Source: Pseudomonas salomonii
GTDB lineage: Bacteria; Pseudomonadota; Gammaproteobacteria; Pseudomonadales; Pseudomonadaceae
Direction: 5' to 3'
Length of the DNA: 64,000 bases
NCBI RefSeq assembly: GCF_900107155.1
Contig: NZ_FNOX01000011.1
Coordinates: 186,001-250,000 of the forward strand
The translations under genes and the position numbers were made by a program. Positions within the stretch are counted from its first letter, which is position 1; the number at the start of each line of letters is the position of its first letter. Shown here piece after piece: positions 35,079-44,162 of this stretch. The notes beneath the pieces are model-generated. The model made no database searches and was not told where the DNA came from. It worked only from the letters and a program-made list of their open reading frames with translations.

Positions 35079-38000
35079 TTATTTCACCGTGAAAAACAAC
35101 CGCCGGGCCTGGTCCAGATTGATTTCGCTGAGATACACCGCGGTTTTATGCTTCTCGCCAAGGCCATTGAGGGTGTCGGATTGCGCGCCACGGGCGTGCT
35201 CCTGCGGGGTTTTCAGGCGCGCCCGCAGGAATGCCTTGGCGGGCACCCAGTCGGTTGAATAATGAAAGTGCGCATACCACAGCACGCTATGGTCTTCACG
35301 GTTGTGGATGGTGTACTCGTCCAGATAGTCCCTCTCCGGGCCTTTGAGCCGGCGACGCGTGACGGTTTTTTTGATGACGATTTCCTGGTGTTTCAGCAAC
35401 CATTCCAGGGCATGCACCGTGGGTGGATGTTTTTTGAACAACAACGACTTGCAGCGTGAAGCCTCCTTGTAGAGGGCTTGGGCCGCCTCGTTGAGTTTTT
35501 TGTCGACAAGGGCCGCCGAGGTTTGGTGACTTTCGGTTGCATTGCCTTGGGTAAGGGCCTCTTCAATATTCGAAGACGCCTGTTCCAGTTCCAGTGCGTG
35601 CTGGTGATACAGCGCTTCTATGCCGGTAGCAGTGCGCTCCGGCTTGGCGGCTTGTTCGGTAGCACGCAGCTTGAAAGCCTCCAGTGCGTCCAACAGGTCC
35701 TGGGCTTGATTGATGCGGGTGGCGATATCGACGGCGGTGCTGGACGTTGTTTCGACCGGGTTCACGCGCTGCACCCAGACGCCTGCGGGCTTTTCGTGGA
35801 AGGTCGCCATGACCTCCTGGGTAAGCGGAGACCTGATATCCACCAGCCCGGTTTCCTCGCCCATCGCCGATAGGCGTGGGTCACCTACGAGCACACCGTT
35901 GTAACGCGTATAAATGACTTTCTTCCGGGCTTTTGGCGGGGTTGGGGGCGGGGTTGGTCGGTTTCTGAGGGCCTCGCGTTCATTGTGCAGCAGCTCCAGG
36001 TGGCCAACGGTTTCGTTGTAGAAACTGCGGATTTTCTCACGCAGGCGCGTTAGGGGAGTGGTCAGTGCAACGTTGGTAAATTCAGCCGGAAAGTCCTGCA
36101 GGCGTTCATCGAGGACATTGAACTGTTCGACCAGGCTGCCCAAGGTTTCGATGCGTTCGTCCAGGCGCGACTCGCTGCGTTCGAACAGGGTTTCACGCAA
36201 GGTCTGAATCGACAGATTGGCGCTGTCGACAATACGGTCGATGGCGTTCCAGGCATCCGGAGCCGTGGTTATGCTGTTTTCGTCCACGCACAGATTGCGC
36301 GCCAGGGTCACTTGCAGGAACCTGAGGTCGCGAGCCGTGTAAATCGGCAAGCTTTTGCGATGTTGGCTCATCGCCTTGAAGCCGGATCGCCCCATCGCCC
36401 TAAGCTGAGCGAACCGCGATTCTGTGTAGTTCAGGCGTTCGATCATGTCCTGGCTCATCTCGGTCAAGGTTTGGGCGTCCTCGATATGGCGCTCCTCGGG
36501 ATGGCTGGCCTGGCGCTCAATCTGGTCCAGCACGGTTTTAAGCTTTGGCGTGAACGTGACTTGAGCTTCGCGTATGCCGGTTTCCGTCAGGTCCAACTGG
36601 GCGCCGACGTAGCGCACGACTTGCTCTTGATAGTTCGCAGTCGGGGCAAACACATTCAAGACCTTGAGTTGTTGCAGCGCCGTTTCGTAGTTATTTCGCT
36701 GGGCCTCGAGCTTTTGCAGGTAGATCTCACGGCGGGCATCGGCCGAAGTGCCGGCCTCGGGATCCTCCATCTCAGCGCGGGCCGCCTGTATCTCGAATTG
36801 CGTGGTGCTCTTGTCTTGCTCAAATGCTGACAACCGCCGCTGGGCTTCCACCGCCTTGACATCCGCTTCGGATCTGGACCTTTCCTGTTGTTTTTTCGGG
36901 CCGCCGCCGCGCAGACGCAGACGCGTGTCGATGAACCATTGGCCCTGGGCGTTGTGAATCAACGTCGGGCCCGTGCGCTCCGGTTGCCTGGGGTCGATGA
37001 TGACCACCGTTTCATCTTCATCCGTGTTCACCTCAAACCAGCGCTCCCCCACGGGGGCGTAGTAGTGCTGTGCGTGCCGGAATAGGTGCTGGTGCTGGCC
37101 TGCCGCGCTTTCAGCGGTGCCCAGGCCATCGGGCTTAGTGACTTTGAAGCTGTCGAGCAGGCTGGCGAGTTCACCAGGGGCGCGCTTGATTGCGCCACTG
37201 ATGTGCAAGTGAGGTGAATGTTTGGACGCCAACGCCTGGGTCAGGGACGGTTGTTGTTTGACGGTGACGTCTGTGGCGCTTGTCGGCTGCGGCAGGGTTG
37301 GCTGGGCCTTGCGTGGGTAGCCGGGACGGTGGCTGCGGCTGGCGACGTGCAAGGTGATGGCCATCCCCAGGTTGAGCAGAACATCGGTGAGCGCCGACCA
37401 CTCGGCTTGCTGCTCACCGTGCTCCCGGGCCTCGATAAAGTTCTGCAGTTGATCGACCACCTGCCAGATCCACGCCGCCGTGCCCACGGTACGGCCGAGA
37501 AAGGGCAGCACGGCATTGAACATCAGCCAGCCGGCTTGCTTGAACGTGGCCCAACGGTTTTCGGCATTGGAAACCGATTGCCGATCCGACAGTTCGATCA
37601 AGGCATCGGCGTTGGCTTTGAACAGTGTGGAAAAACGATCGCCGTTAAGCACTTGTTCACCTAACTCCATGGGGCCGCTCATGGTCCATAGTTTGTCGGG
37701 CTCGATCAGGTAGTCGGCCACTTGCCAGGGCGTAGGCAGTGCGCCGGGGAATACGTAATTGGCGTAGTCGTTACGCACCGCATCCGGTAGCCAGGCCAGT
37801 ACCGACTCGCGCAGGGTGCTCGATTGCGAAATCCCATAGATCAGATTGGCCGGGGTAGGGAACTGTATCAGGGGCGGTGTGAACATCGGTCGATACAACA
37901 GGCATGGGCCGGCCGTCTGGTCCTCGGGGCCGATCACGTACATGTTGGCAACGGTGTCCAATGTCGCTTTCGCGCGCCGCAGGGGCCGGAACGCCAATGG

Positions 38001-39677
38001 CCTGAGCACAATGGTTTGCCCGTCAATCTGGCGGTCAGTGGCCTGGTCTTGTAACACCGCCGCCACATAACGGTAGCCTCGCTCGTCAATGCCTTCTTGC
38101 TGGCGAATCTTGGCTTGCAAGGCCTGCATAGGCAGCTGGATACGCAGGTGTTGGCTATAGAGGGTTTTACGGCGTAACGACTCCTGCGGGTCGTCCAACA
38201 GTTTTTGTTTGATCAACGCGGGATAGGCACTGCCGATATCGGCATGGGTGACCAAGTCTACAAAATAGTTGGAGTTCATCCACCCAGGCAGTTTGAATCC
38301 ATTATCGGTCTCGACGGATCGGCTGCCGGTCGGCAGCGCAATCAGGTTTTGCAAGGCCAGTTCTACCACGCTCAAAGAGGTGGTTTCGAACTGCCCCGGC
38401 ACCACAAAGGTGCCCCAGATGACCGGGCTTTTCACCGTCAGGCGGATTCTATCCAAGGGAACGTTGGCGCTGGCAGGATGATCCTTGATCATTTGCGCCT
38501 TGATCACCTTCAATGCGTAGTCCCCGATGGAAGGGACGTCGTCGAGGTAGGAACGGCCGGCATTCTGGTTGTGCAGGGCGGCGAGGTCCTTCAAGTGCCG
38601 AGCAAAGAAGTTCTGGTCGGCGATGGACGCCTTGGTCAGCCACTCGGGCAACTGGTTCTGATACCAGGCAAGCCCCGGGCCTTTTTCAGGGGCAAGGGGG
38701 GCGATGGCTGGCGGCGTGCCGAGGACGACATCGGCGTTATGGGTTTGGCGCAGGTCCGAGAAGTCGATTGCACCCACGGCCTCGATCAGCACGGACACCA
38801 TCGCGCAGGCCTGATGATCGAAAAAGTCGCCATCAGGCTCGAACAGACGCCAATGAATTTCCTGGTTCGAGGCAGAGGCTGGCAGGTGCAATGACAATGA
38901 ATTGCCCAGGTGCTCCAGCGAGGGAAATTTTTCATAACCCTTGAGCAGTGAATACATGAGGATCGACTGCTGCCCTTCATGTTCGCCGAGCAGTACCGCG
39001 ATCACGACTTCATTCTGGTGGGTCATGTGGTCAGCGTCGACGCGGTCGATATCGATCAGGCAGGCCTTGAGGTTGTATGGGTCTTTGCCCTTCCTGTCGG
39101 CTTTATCGGGGTGGGTGAACAGGGTGCGCGCCATGGCGCACTCGGTGGTGCTCCAGTCGTCTGCAGTCTCGACATTCCAGACCTCCCGCAACATGCTCGA
39201 CAACTCGTGCCAATGGGGGCCGCTACTGTTGGTTTGATTCCAGTAGGCGACCAACTGTTGCTGGAAGGCCCGCAGCATGACGGGGGCCAGCAGGTTGAGG
39301 GTTTTGGCGATTTCACAGATACGCACGGGCAAGTGAACTGTCGGCTCGACGATCGGTTGCTGGGTGAGAAAATGTTCGCCCTCGATGTACAACGCCGGCA
39401 CTGACAGAACTGCCTGTTTGGCGAGGATGTCGCTGAGGGCCTTGTACTCCGTGGGCCCGGCGACAATCTCGTCGTCAATCAGTTGCCAGGTCGGCGTACC
39501 GACCATGGCGATGTCCGGGTCGATATCCAGCGTTGGGTACAGTTCCCGCAGTGACTGGCGCAACAAGGCCGATGCGGTTTCCCTGAATGAAGGGCCGACA
39601 TAGAGTTGGGTGAACAGCGCTGAGCGCTCATCCAGCCGTTTAGCGTTCGTGTGGTTATTTGCAGCGGGTGAGGTCAT
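35079..39677 (-). CDS. Dermonecrotic-toxin-domain protein, giant (paralogue 2)
   Basis: A 1,532-residue homologue of the downstream gene, collinear along its length: N-terminal VGPSFRETASALLRQSLRELYPTLDIDPDIAMV, hydrophobic stretch near 720 (LGRTVGTAAWIWQVVDQL), APVGERWFEV...VVIIDP near 870 and the C-terminal RRLKGPERDYLDEYTI block near 1,450. The regions between are diverged, as in an old tandem duplication. No signal peptide. ATG at 39677. Two coiled-coil-rich stretches (about 940-1,060 and 1,150-1,260) lie in the second half. Function as a toxin is by domain name only. Confidence 0.8.
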   Translation of the reverse strand: MTSPAANNHTNAKRLDERSALFTQLYVGPSFRETASALLRQSLRELYPTLDIDPDIAMVGTPTWQLIDDEIVAGPTEYKALSDILAKQAVLSVPALYIEGEHFLTQQPIVEPTVHLPVRICEIAKTLNLLAPVMLRAFQQQLVAYWNQTNSSGPHWHELSSMLREVWNVETADDWSTTECAMARTLFTHPDKADRKGKDPYNLKACLIDIDRVDADHMTHQNEVVIAVLLGEHEGQQSILMYSLLKGYEKFPSLEHLGNSLSLHLPASASNQEIHWRLFEPDGDFFDHQACAMVSVLIEAVGAIDFSDLRQTHNADVVLGTPPAIAPLAPEKGPGLAWYQNQLPEWLTKASIADQNFFARHLKDLAALHNQNAGRSYLDDVPSIGDYALKVIKAQMIKDHPASANVPLDRIRLTVKSPVIWGTFVVPGQFETTSLSVVELALQNLIALPTGSRSVETDNGFKLPGWMNSNYFVDLVTHADIGSAYPALIKQKLLDDPQESLRRKTLYSQHLRIQLPMQALQAKIRQQEGIDERGYRYVAAVLQDQATDRQIDGQTIVLRPLAFRPLRRAKATLDTVANMYVIGPEDQTAGPCLLYRPMFTPPLIQFPTPANLIYGISQSSTLRESVLAWLPDAVRNDYANYVFPGALPTPWQVADYLIEPDKLWTMSGPMELGEQVLNGDRFSTLFKANADALIELSDRQSVSNAENRWATFKQAGWLMFNAVLPFLGRTVGTAAWIWQVVDQLQNFIEAREHGEQQAEWSALTDVLLNLGMAITLHVASRSHRPGYPRKAQPTLPQPTSATDVTVKQQPSLTQALASKHSPHLHISGAIKRAPGELASLLDSFKVTKPDGLGTAESAAGQHQHLFRHAQHYYAPVGERWFEVNTDEDETVVIIDPRQPERTGPTLIHNAQGQWFIDTRLRLRGGGPKKQQERSRSEADVKAVEAQRRLSAFEQDKSTTQFEIQAARAEMEDPEAGTSADARREIYLQKLEAQRNNYETALQQLKVLNVFAPTANYQEQVVRYVGAQLDLTETGIREAQVTFTPKLKTVLDQIERQASHPEERHIEDAQTLTEMSQDMIERLNYTESRFAQLRAMGRSGFKAMSQHRKSLPIYTARDLRFLQVTLARNLCVDENSITTAPDAWNAIDRIVDSANLSIQTLRETLFERSESRLDERIETLGSLVEQFNVLDERLQDFPAEFTNVALTTPLTRLREKIRSFYNETVGHLELLHNEREALRNRPTPPPTPPKARKKVIYTRYNGVLVGDPRLSAMGEETGLVDIRSPLTQEVMATFHEKPAGVWVQRVNPVETTSSTAVDIATRINQAQDLLDALEAFKLRATEQAAKPERTATGIEALYHQHALELEQASSNIEEALTQGNATESHQTSAALVDKKLNEAAQALYKEASRCKSLLFKKHPPTVHALEWLLKHQEIVIKKTVTRRRLKGPERDYLDEYTIHNREDHSVLWYAHFHYSTDWVPAKAFLRARLKTPQEHARGAQSDTLNGLGEKHKTAVYLSEINLDQARRLFFTVK

Positions 39678-39816
39678 GGTATGGCTTCCCTGTCTGGCCG
39701 GTTGATGGAGATAGCCCGAGGTACAGGCTCGGGATTTCCATGCTAGGGCTCGGCCAGCCAGGGAGGCGGTGCTTACATAGGCCTGCTGTTAAAGGCAGGT
39801 GCGCCTGTAGAGCGCT

Positions 39817-40908
39817 TTACCTTCCGGACTTTATCTTGGTCCAGGCCCTTGTCCTGGCGCGTTCGGCTTTGCTGTCCAGGGGTTTGAGGGTATAGAGCGT
39901 CGTCATCGCCGCCTCGGTCGGGTACAGGTTGGGGTTGTGGCGAATGGCCGGGTCGACCAGCTCGGTGGCGTCCTTGTTCGGGTTGGGGTAGCCGACAAAA
40001 TCGCTGACCGGCGCGATCACATTGGGTTGCAGCAGGTAGTTGATAAAGATGTAGGCGTCGTCCGGGTTTTTTGCGCCTTTGGGGATGGCCAGCATGTCGA
40101 ACCAGATCGGCGCGCCTTCTTTGGGCAGGCGCATGTCCACCGTCACGCCATTCTTGGCTTCTTTGGCGCGGTTGGCGGCCTGGGAGAAGCTGCCGGAATA
40201 GCCCACGGCCACGCAGATATCACCGTTGGCGATGTCGGCCATGTATTTGGAGGAGTGAAAGTAGGTGATGTACGGGCGGATCTTCATCAGCAGCGCTTCG
40301 GCTTTGTCATAATCCTTGGGGTTGCTGCTGTTGGGGTCCAGGCCCAGGTGCTGCAAAGCCAGCGGCAGGATTTCTGATGGCGAGTCCAGCAACGCCACGC
40401 CGCACTGCTTGAGCTTGCTGATGTTTTCTTCCTTGAAGATCAGATCCCAGCTGCCCACCGGCGCATTGTCACCCAACGCCGCCTTGACCTTGGCCGGGTT
40501 GAAGCCAATGAGGATGGTGCCGTACATGTAGGGCACCGCGAACTTGTTGCCCGGATCGTTAGCCTCAATCAACTTCATCAGCTTGGGATCGAGGTGGTTC
40601 CAGTTTGGCAGCTTGCTGCGGTCCAGCGGCTGGAACACGCCGGCTTCGATCTGCTTGGCCAGGAACACATTGGACGGTACCACCACGTCATAGCCGGAAT
40701 TGCCGGTGAGCAGCTTGGCTTCCAGCGCTTCGTTGGTGTCGAAGATGTCGTAGACCAATTTGATAGCGGGGTTCTGCGCCTTGAAGTCTTCCAGGGCTTT
40801 GGGCGTGATGTAGTCGAACCAGTTGTAGACCTTGAGGGTTTTCTCTTCGGCGTGAGCCGCGCCGCTGAGGACGGCGGCACAGAGGACGAGCGACTTGAGC
40901 CTGTTCAT
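39817..40908 (-). CDS. Polyamine ABC transporter substrate-binding protein (PotF/SpuD-like)
   Basis: A 363-residue periplasmic binding protein for putrescine/spermidine-type ligands: signal peptide about 1-20 (ending GAAHA), KTLKVYNWFDYITPKALEDFKAQ at the mature N-terminus, GYDVVVPSNVFLAKQIEAGVFQ, and GYSGSFSQA. These are typical of PotF/PotD proteins. Its start overlaps the stop of the amidohydrolase gene (ATGA), so the two are coupled. No permease or ATPase genes are adjacent. It may deliver acetylated polyamines to a transporter encoded elsewhere. Confidence 0.9.
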   Translation of the reverse strand: MNRLKSLVLCAAVLSGAAHAEEKTLKVYNWFDYITPKALEDFKAQNPAIKLVYDIFDTNEALEAKLLTGNSGYDVVVPSNVFLAKQIEAGVFQPLDRSKLPNWNHLDPKLMKLIEANDPGNKFAVPYMYGTILIGFNPAKVKAALGDNAPVGSWDLIFKEENISKLKQCGVALLDSPSEILPLALQHLGLDPNSSNPKDYDKAEALLMKIRPYITYFHSSKYMADIANGDICVAVGYSGSFSQAANRAKEAKNGVTVDMRLPKEGAPIWFDMLAIPKGAKNPDDAYIFINYLLQPNVIAPVSDFVGYPNPNKDATELVDPAIRHNPNLYPTEAAMTTLYTLKPLDSKAERARTRAWTKIKSGR

Positions 40909-41939
40909 TGGGCTGCTCCTTCAAAACCTTCGAGGACGTTGACGGCGTTGATGCCGATTTCTTCCACCGCGTAGCCGCCTTCCATCACAAACAGCGTGGG
41001 CTTGCCCAACCGGGCAATGCGCGCGCCCATGGCCAGGTAGTCCGGGCTGTCGAGCTTGAACTGCGAGATAGGGTCGTCCTTGAACGTGTCCACGCCCAGG
41101 GACACGACGATGATGTCGGCGCCATAGCGTTGGATCTCGGTGCAGGCTTCTTCCAGTGCAGCACTCCAGGCTGCCCAACCGGAACCGGCCGGCAGTGGGT
41201 AGTTGAAGTTGAAGCCCTCGCCGTCACCTTCGCCCAGCTCGTCGGCATAGCCGAGGAAAAACGGAAACTCCGCTTCCGGGTGGCCATGAATCGAGGTGAA
41301 CAACACGTCGCTGCGGGCGTAAAAAATCGACTGGGTGCCGTTGCCGTGGTGGTAATCCACATCCAGGATCGCGACGCGTTTGTGGCCCTGGTCGAGGAAG
41401 GCCTGGGCGGCAATGGCGGCGTTGTTGAGGTAGCAGTAACCCCCCATCAAATCACCTGCGGCGTGGTGCCCGGGCGGGCGGCACAGGGCGAAGGCACTGT
41501 GGGCGCCGTTCTGGATGGCCTGTTGCGCCGTGAGGGCAACTTGCGCCGCGCTGTAGGCCGCTTGCCAGGTGCCGGCAGTAATCGGCGCGCCGCCGTCGAA
41601 ACTGTAATAGCCGAGCTGGCCATGCAGGCTTGTGGGGATCACCCGGCGCAGCGTGCGCGCGGGCCAGGTGTAGGGCAGCAAGTCGCCGTCCTGGCCGAAT
41701 TCGGTCCAGCGCTGCCAGGCGCCCTGGAAGAAGTCGAGGTAGTCGTGGCTATGGATACGCTGCAGCGGCGACAGGCCGAAATCCTGCGGTGCGTGCACCG
41801 GGCCCAGTTCGCGGCCTTTGACCCGTTGCAACACGTGGTCGGCGCGCGAGGGCATTTCAAAGCAGGGCATCAGTTGCCCGTCCATCAACTCACAGCGGCC
41901 ATGGTGCAGGTGGTGATCGTCCGAGTAGATCGTCAGCAT
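40905..41939 (-). CDS. Histone-deacetylase-family acetylpolyamine amidohydrolase
   Basis: A 344-residue zinc hydrolase of the arginase/deacetylase superfamily. Motifs are RPPGHHAAGDLMGGYCYLNNAAIAAQ (catalytic His pair) and AILDVDYHHGNGTQSIFY (zinc-ligand Asp and His), with VSLGVDTFKDDP later. Pseudomonas homologues deacetylate N-acetylated polyamines such as acetylputrescine. Coupling with a polyamine-binding protein supports this. ATG at 41939 follows GGAGA; the frame opens further upstream to 42017. Confidence 0.9.
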   Translation of the reverse strand: MLTIYSDDHHLHHGRCELMDGQLMPCFEMPSRADHVLQRVKGRELGPVHAPQDFGLSPLQRIHSHDYLDFFQGAWQRWTEFGQDGDLLPYTWPARTLRRVIPTSLHGQLGYYSFDGGAPITAGTWQAAYSAAQVALTAQQAIQNGAHSAFALCRPPGHHAAGDLMGGYCYLNNAAIAAQAFLDQGHKRVAILDVDYHHGNGTQSIFYARSDVLFTSIHGHPEAEFPFFLGYADELGEGDGEGFNFNYPLPAGSGWAAWSAALEEACTEIQRYGADIIVVSLGVDTFKDDPISQFKLDSPDYLAMGARIARLGKPTLFVMEGGYAVEEIGINAVNVLEGFEGAAQ

Positions 41940-42071
41940 TTGTTGTTCTCCGCAGGCTGTATCGGTGGATCCAGTCTTGCGGCGGGCGTGCTTTAAGAGA
42001 ACGGCAGGAGCGGCCAAAAGGGGATAATTATGGCCAAATTATCTGTCCTGAATTCGCCCCTCAATGAAGCA

Positions 42072-43058
42072 TCATGCGCGAAATTGGCTCGGTGCCACGC
42101 CACTCCAACGCACAAAGGCATGCCTGAAACTTGCCGTTTCGCTGAAGCCCAGTGCCTCGGCAATCCGGTAGATCGGCCACTGGTCCTCAGCCAGCAGTTG
42201 CTTGGCGCGTTCGAAGCGCAACTCGTCCAGCAGCTCCTGGTAGCTGCAGCCCAGGTCATGCAGGTGTCGGCGCAGGGTGCGCGCTGAACAGTTCATCTGC
42301 TCGGCCAAACCCTCCAGGCCGGGCGCGGCGTTGAGCTGTGCGAGGAGCAGTTGGCGAATTCTGCCGAGCCAGGCCTGGCGCCCGGTGAACTCCAGGTTTT
42401 GTTTACGGCAACGCTCGGCCATGGCCTGGTGGGTGATGGCGTCGGCCAGGGGCAGAGGTTGGTCCAGCCAGTGTTTGTCGAAGGCAAAGGCATTGGCGGT
42501 GGCCTGAAATTGCAGCGTGCAGGGGAAACGTTCGGCGTAGCGCGTGCGGTAGTCGGGGGCGTCATGTTCGAAGCGCGCAGCCAGTAAGGGCAAAGGCTGG
42601 CCGAGCAGGTCGTCGCAGATCACTTTCAATGACGCCAGGCACAGCTCGACGTTGAACATTTCCAGGCTGGGGGTTTCCCGGTAGTCGCCGGCGGTGAACC
42701 AGATGCGCTCGCCGTCCTCTTCAAGGCTCAGCTCGAACAGTGTTCCCAACAGCGCCGGATACCGCAGGGCCAAGCGTAACGCGTCACCAAAGGTGGCACT
42801 GGTGAGCAGGGCGTAACCGAGCATGCCGTAGGCCGACACATGCATTTGTGCGCCCAGCTCCAGGCCGACATCGCGACGCAGGGCCACGGCATTGGCGCAC
42901 ACGCGCATTTCCTGATTGGTGGTGATGCGCGTGTCGGCCCGGCTCAAGTCCGCCGCACAGATGCCGCTGCCGGCCAGCAGTGCCTCATGGGGCAAACCTT
43001 TGAAGGTATTGAGCACCAGCGAAACAGCATTGAGGGTGGTGAGGTGGGAGTGCAGCAT
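42072..43058 (-). CDS. AraC-family transcriptional regulator
   Basis: A 328-residue AraC-type activator with an N-terminal arabinose-binding-like sensor region (about 20-205; SAYGMLGYALLTSATFGDALRLALRY) and a C-terminal double HTH (about 235-328; LEGLAEQMNCSARTLRRHLHDLGCSYQELLDELRFERAKQLL and IAEALGFSETASFRHAFVRWSGVAPSQFR). The domain layout is that of OruR/ArgR-like regulators of amino-acid catabolism. It lies upstream, on the same strand, of the acetylpolyamine genes, which it may regulate. Confidence 0.87.
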   Translation of the reverse strand: MLHSHLTTLNAVSLVLNTFKGLPHEALLAGSGICAADLSRADTRITTNQEMRVCANAVALRRDVGLELGAQMHVSAYGMLGYALLTSATFGDALRLALRYPALLGTLFELSLEEDGERIWFTAGDYRETPSLEMFNVELCLASLKVICDDLLGQPLPLLAARFEHDAPDYRTRYAERFPCTLQFQATANAFAFDKHWLDQPLPLADAITHQAMAERCRKQNLEFTGRQAWLGRIRQLLLAQLNAAPGLEGLAEQMNCSARTLRRHLHDLGCSYQELLDELRFERAKQLLAEDQWPIYRIAEALGFSETASFRHAFVRWSGVAPSQFRA

Positions 43059-43108
43059 GGGAACTTCCAGCCAGGGGATGGCTGGAAGGGCAGCAAGTTA
43101 CATGCCGG

Positions 43109-44086
43109 TCAGCTCAGTTCGCCGCACAGGTCCAGTTCCACCAGACGGCGCACTTCGCTGGCCTCAAGCCCGGCGCCGAGCAGCGCATTGAGCTTGCCGA
43201 ACGCCGCTTCGCGGGTCATGCCGCCACCGGACAGCACGCCCACGCCACGCAAGCGGCTGCCGGCTTCGTATACGTCCAGCTCCACGCCGCCTTCATGGCA
43301 TTGGGTGATTGCCACGACGGTCACGCCCAGCGCCTGCGCACGTTTGAGGCTGGCGAGGAAATCAGGGTTATCGCTCGGCCCGGTGCCGCTGCCGAAGCAT
43401 TCCAGCACCAGCGCCTGGATGCCGCTGTCGATCAACGCATCCAGTTGCGCGGCGGCGATGCCCGGCACCAGCGGCAACACGCCGACATTGGCCAAGGCTT
43501 TGGGCTGGCGGTAATGCAGGGCGGCCGGGATCATGTCGGCCTGGGCGACGCCGCCATTGCGCTGCAGGGCTGCGAACGGATGGCGGCCGAAACTGCGGAT
43601 TTTCGCGCAACGGGTCGGTGCCATCAGCGCGCCGTGGAAGTACAGCTGCACGCCCGGCGCCAGGCCTTCGCCCAAGGCCGTCAACGCGCCGCTGACGTTT
43701 TCCCAGGCATCGCTGTCGGGCACGCCGGCCGGCAGCATTGAGCCGGTGAAAACTACCGGCGCCGGCAGGCCCAGCAGTTGAAAGCTCATGGCTGCCGCGC
43801 TGTAGGCCAGGGTGTCGGTGCCGTGCAGGATCAGCACCGCATCGCAGCCTGCGTCGACGGCCTCAACCACGGCGCTGCGCAGATGCTGCCAATAGGTGGG
43901 CGTCATGTTGGCGCTGTCGATCAGTGGCGACATCTCTTGAAAGCGCCAGGTGGGCACTGCTGCATCGGCGAGCTGTTCGCGCATGCGCGCCTCAAAACCC
44001 GACGCCGGTGCCAGGCCGTTGGCGCTGGCTTGCATGCCAATGGTGCCGCCGGTGTAGAGCACCATCACGTTGTTAGCTGGTTGCAT
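43109..44086 (-). CDS. ansA: L-asparaginase
   Basis: A 325-residue cytoplasmic asparaginase hydrolysing asparagine to aspartate and ammonia. The catalytic threonines are in LYTGGTIGMQ (about 10-19) and LHGTDTLAYSAAAMSF (about 87-102). There is no signal peptide, indicating a type I-like form. ATG at 44086 follows AGGAG. It lies between the AraC gene and an amino-acid symporter, within a set that also includes aspartase, suggesting a route from asparagine to fumarate. Confidence 0.9.
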   Translation of the reverse strand: MQPANNVMVLYTGGTIGMQASANGLAPASGFEARMREQLADAAVPTWRFQEMSPLIDSANMTPTYWQHLRSAVVEAVDAGCDAVLILHGTDTLAYSAAAMSFQLLGLPAPVVFTGSMLPAGVPDSDAWENVSGALTALGEGLAPGVQLYFHGALMAPTRCAKIRSFGRHPFAALQRNGGVAQADMIPAALHYRQPKALANVGVLPLVPGIAAAQLDALIDSGIQALVLECFGSGTGPSDNPDFLASLKRAQALGVTVVAITQCHEGGVELDVYEAGSRLRGVGVLSGGGMTREAAFGKLNALLGAGLEASEVRRLVELDLCGELS

Positions 44087-44162
44087 GAAAAATCTCCTGA
44101 ACGAAAAACGCCGCCGGGCCCAGAGCATGCCCAAGGCCGGGCGGCGTGTCATCTAGCGGTGA

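Noticed and set aside
30259..39677. Type VI secretion or CDI toxin-immunity module
   Set aside because: No PAAR, VgrG, Hcp, RHS or CDI features and no immunity-sized gene adjacent to either giant gene.
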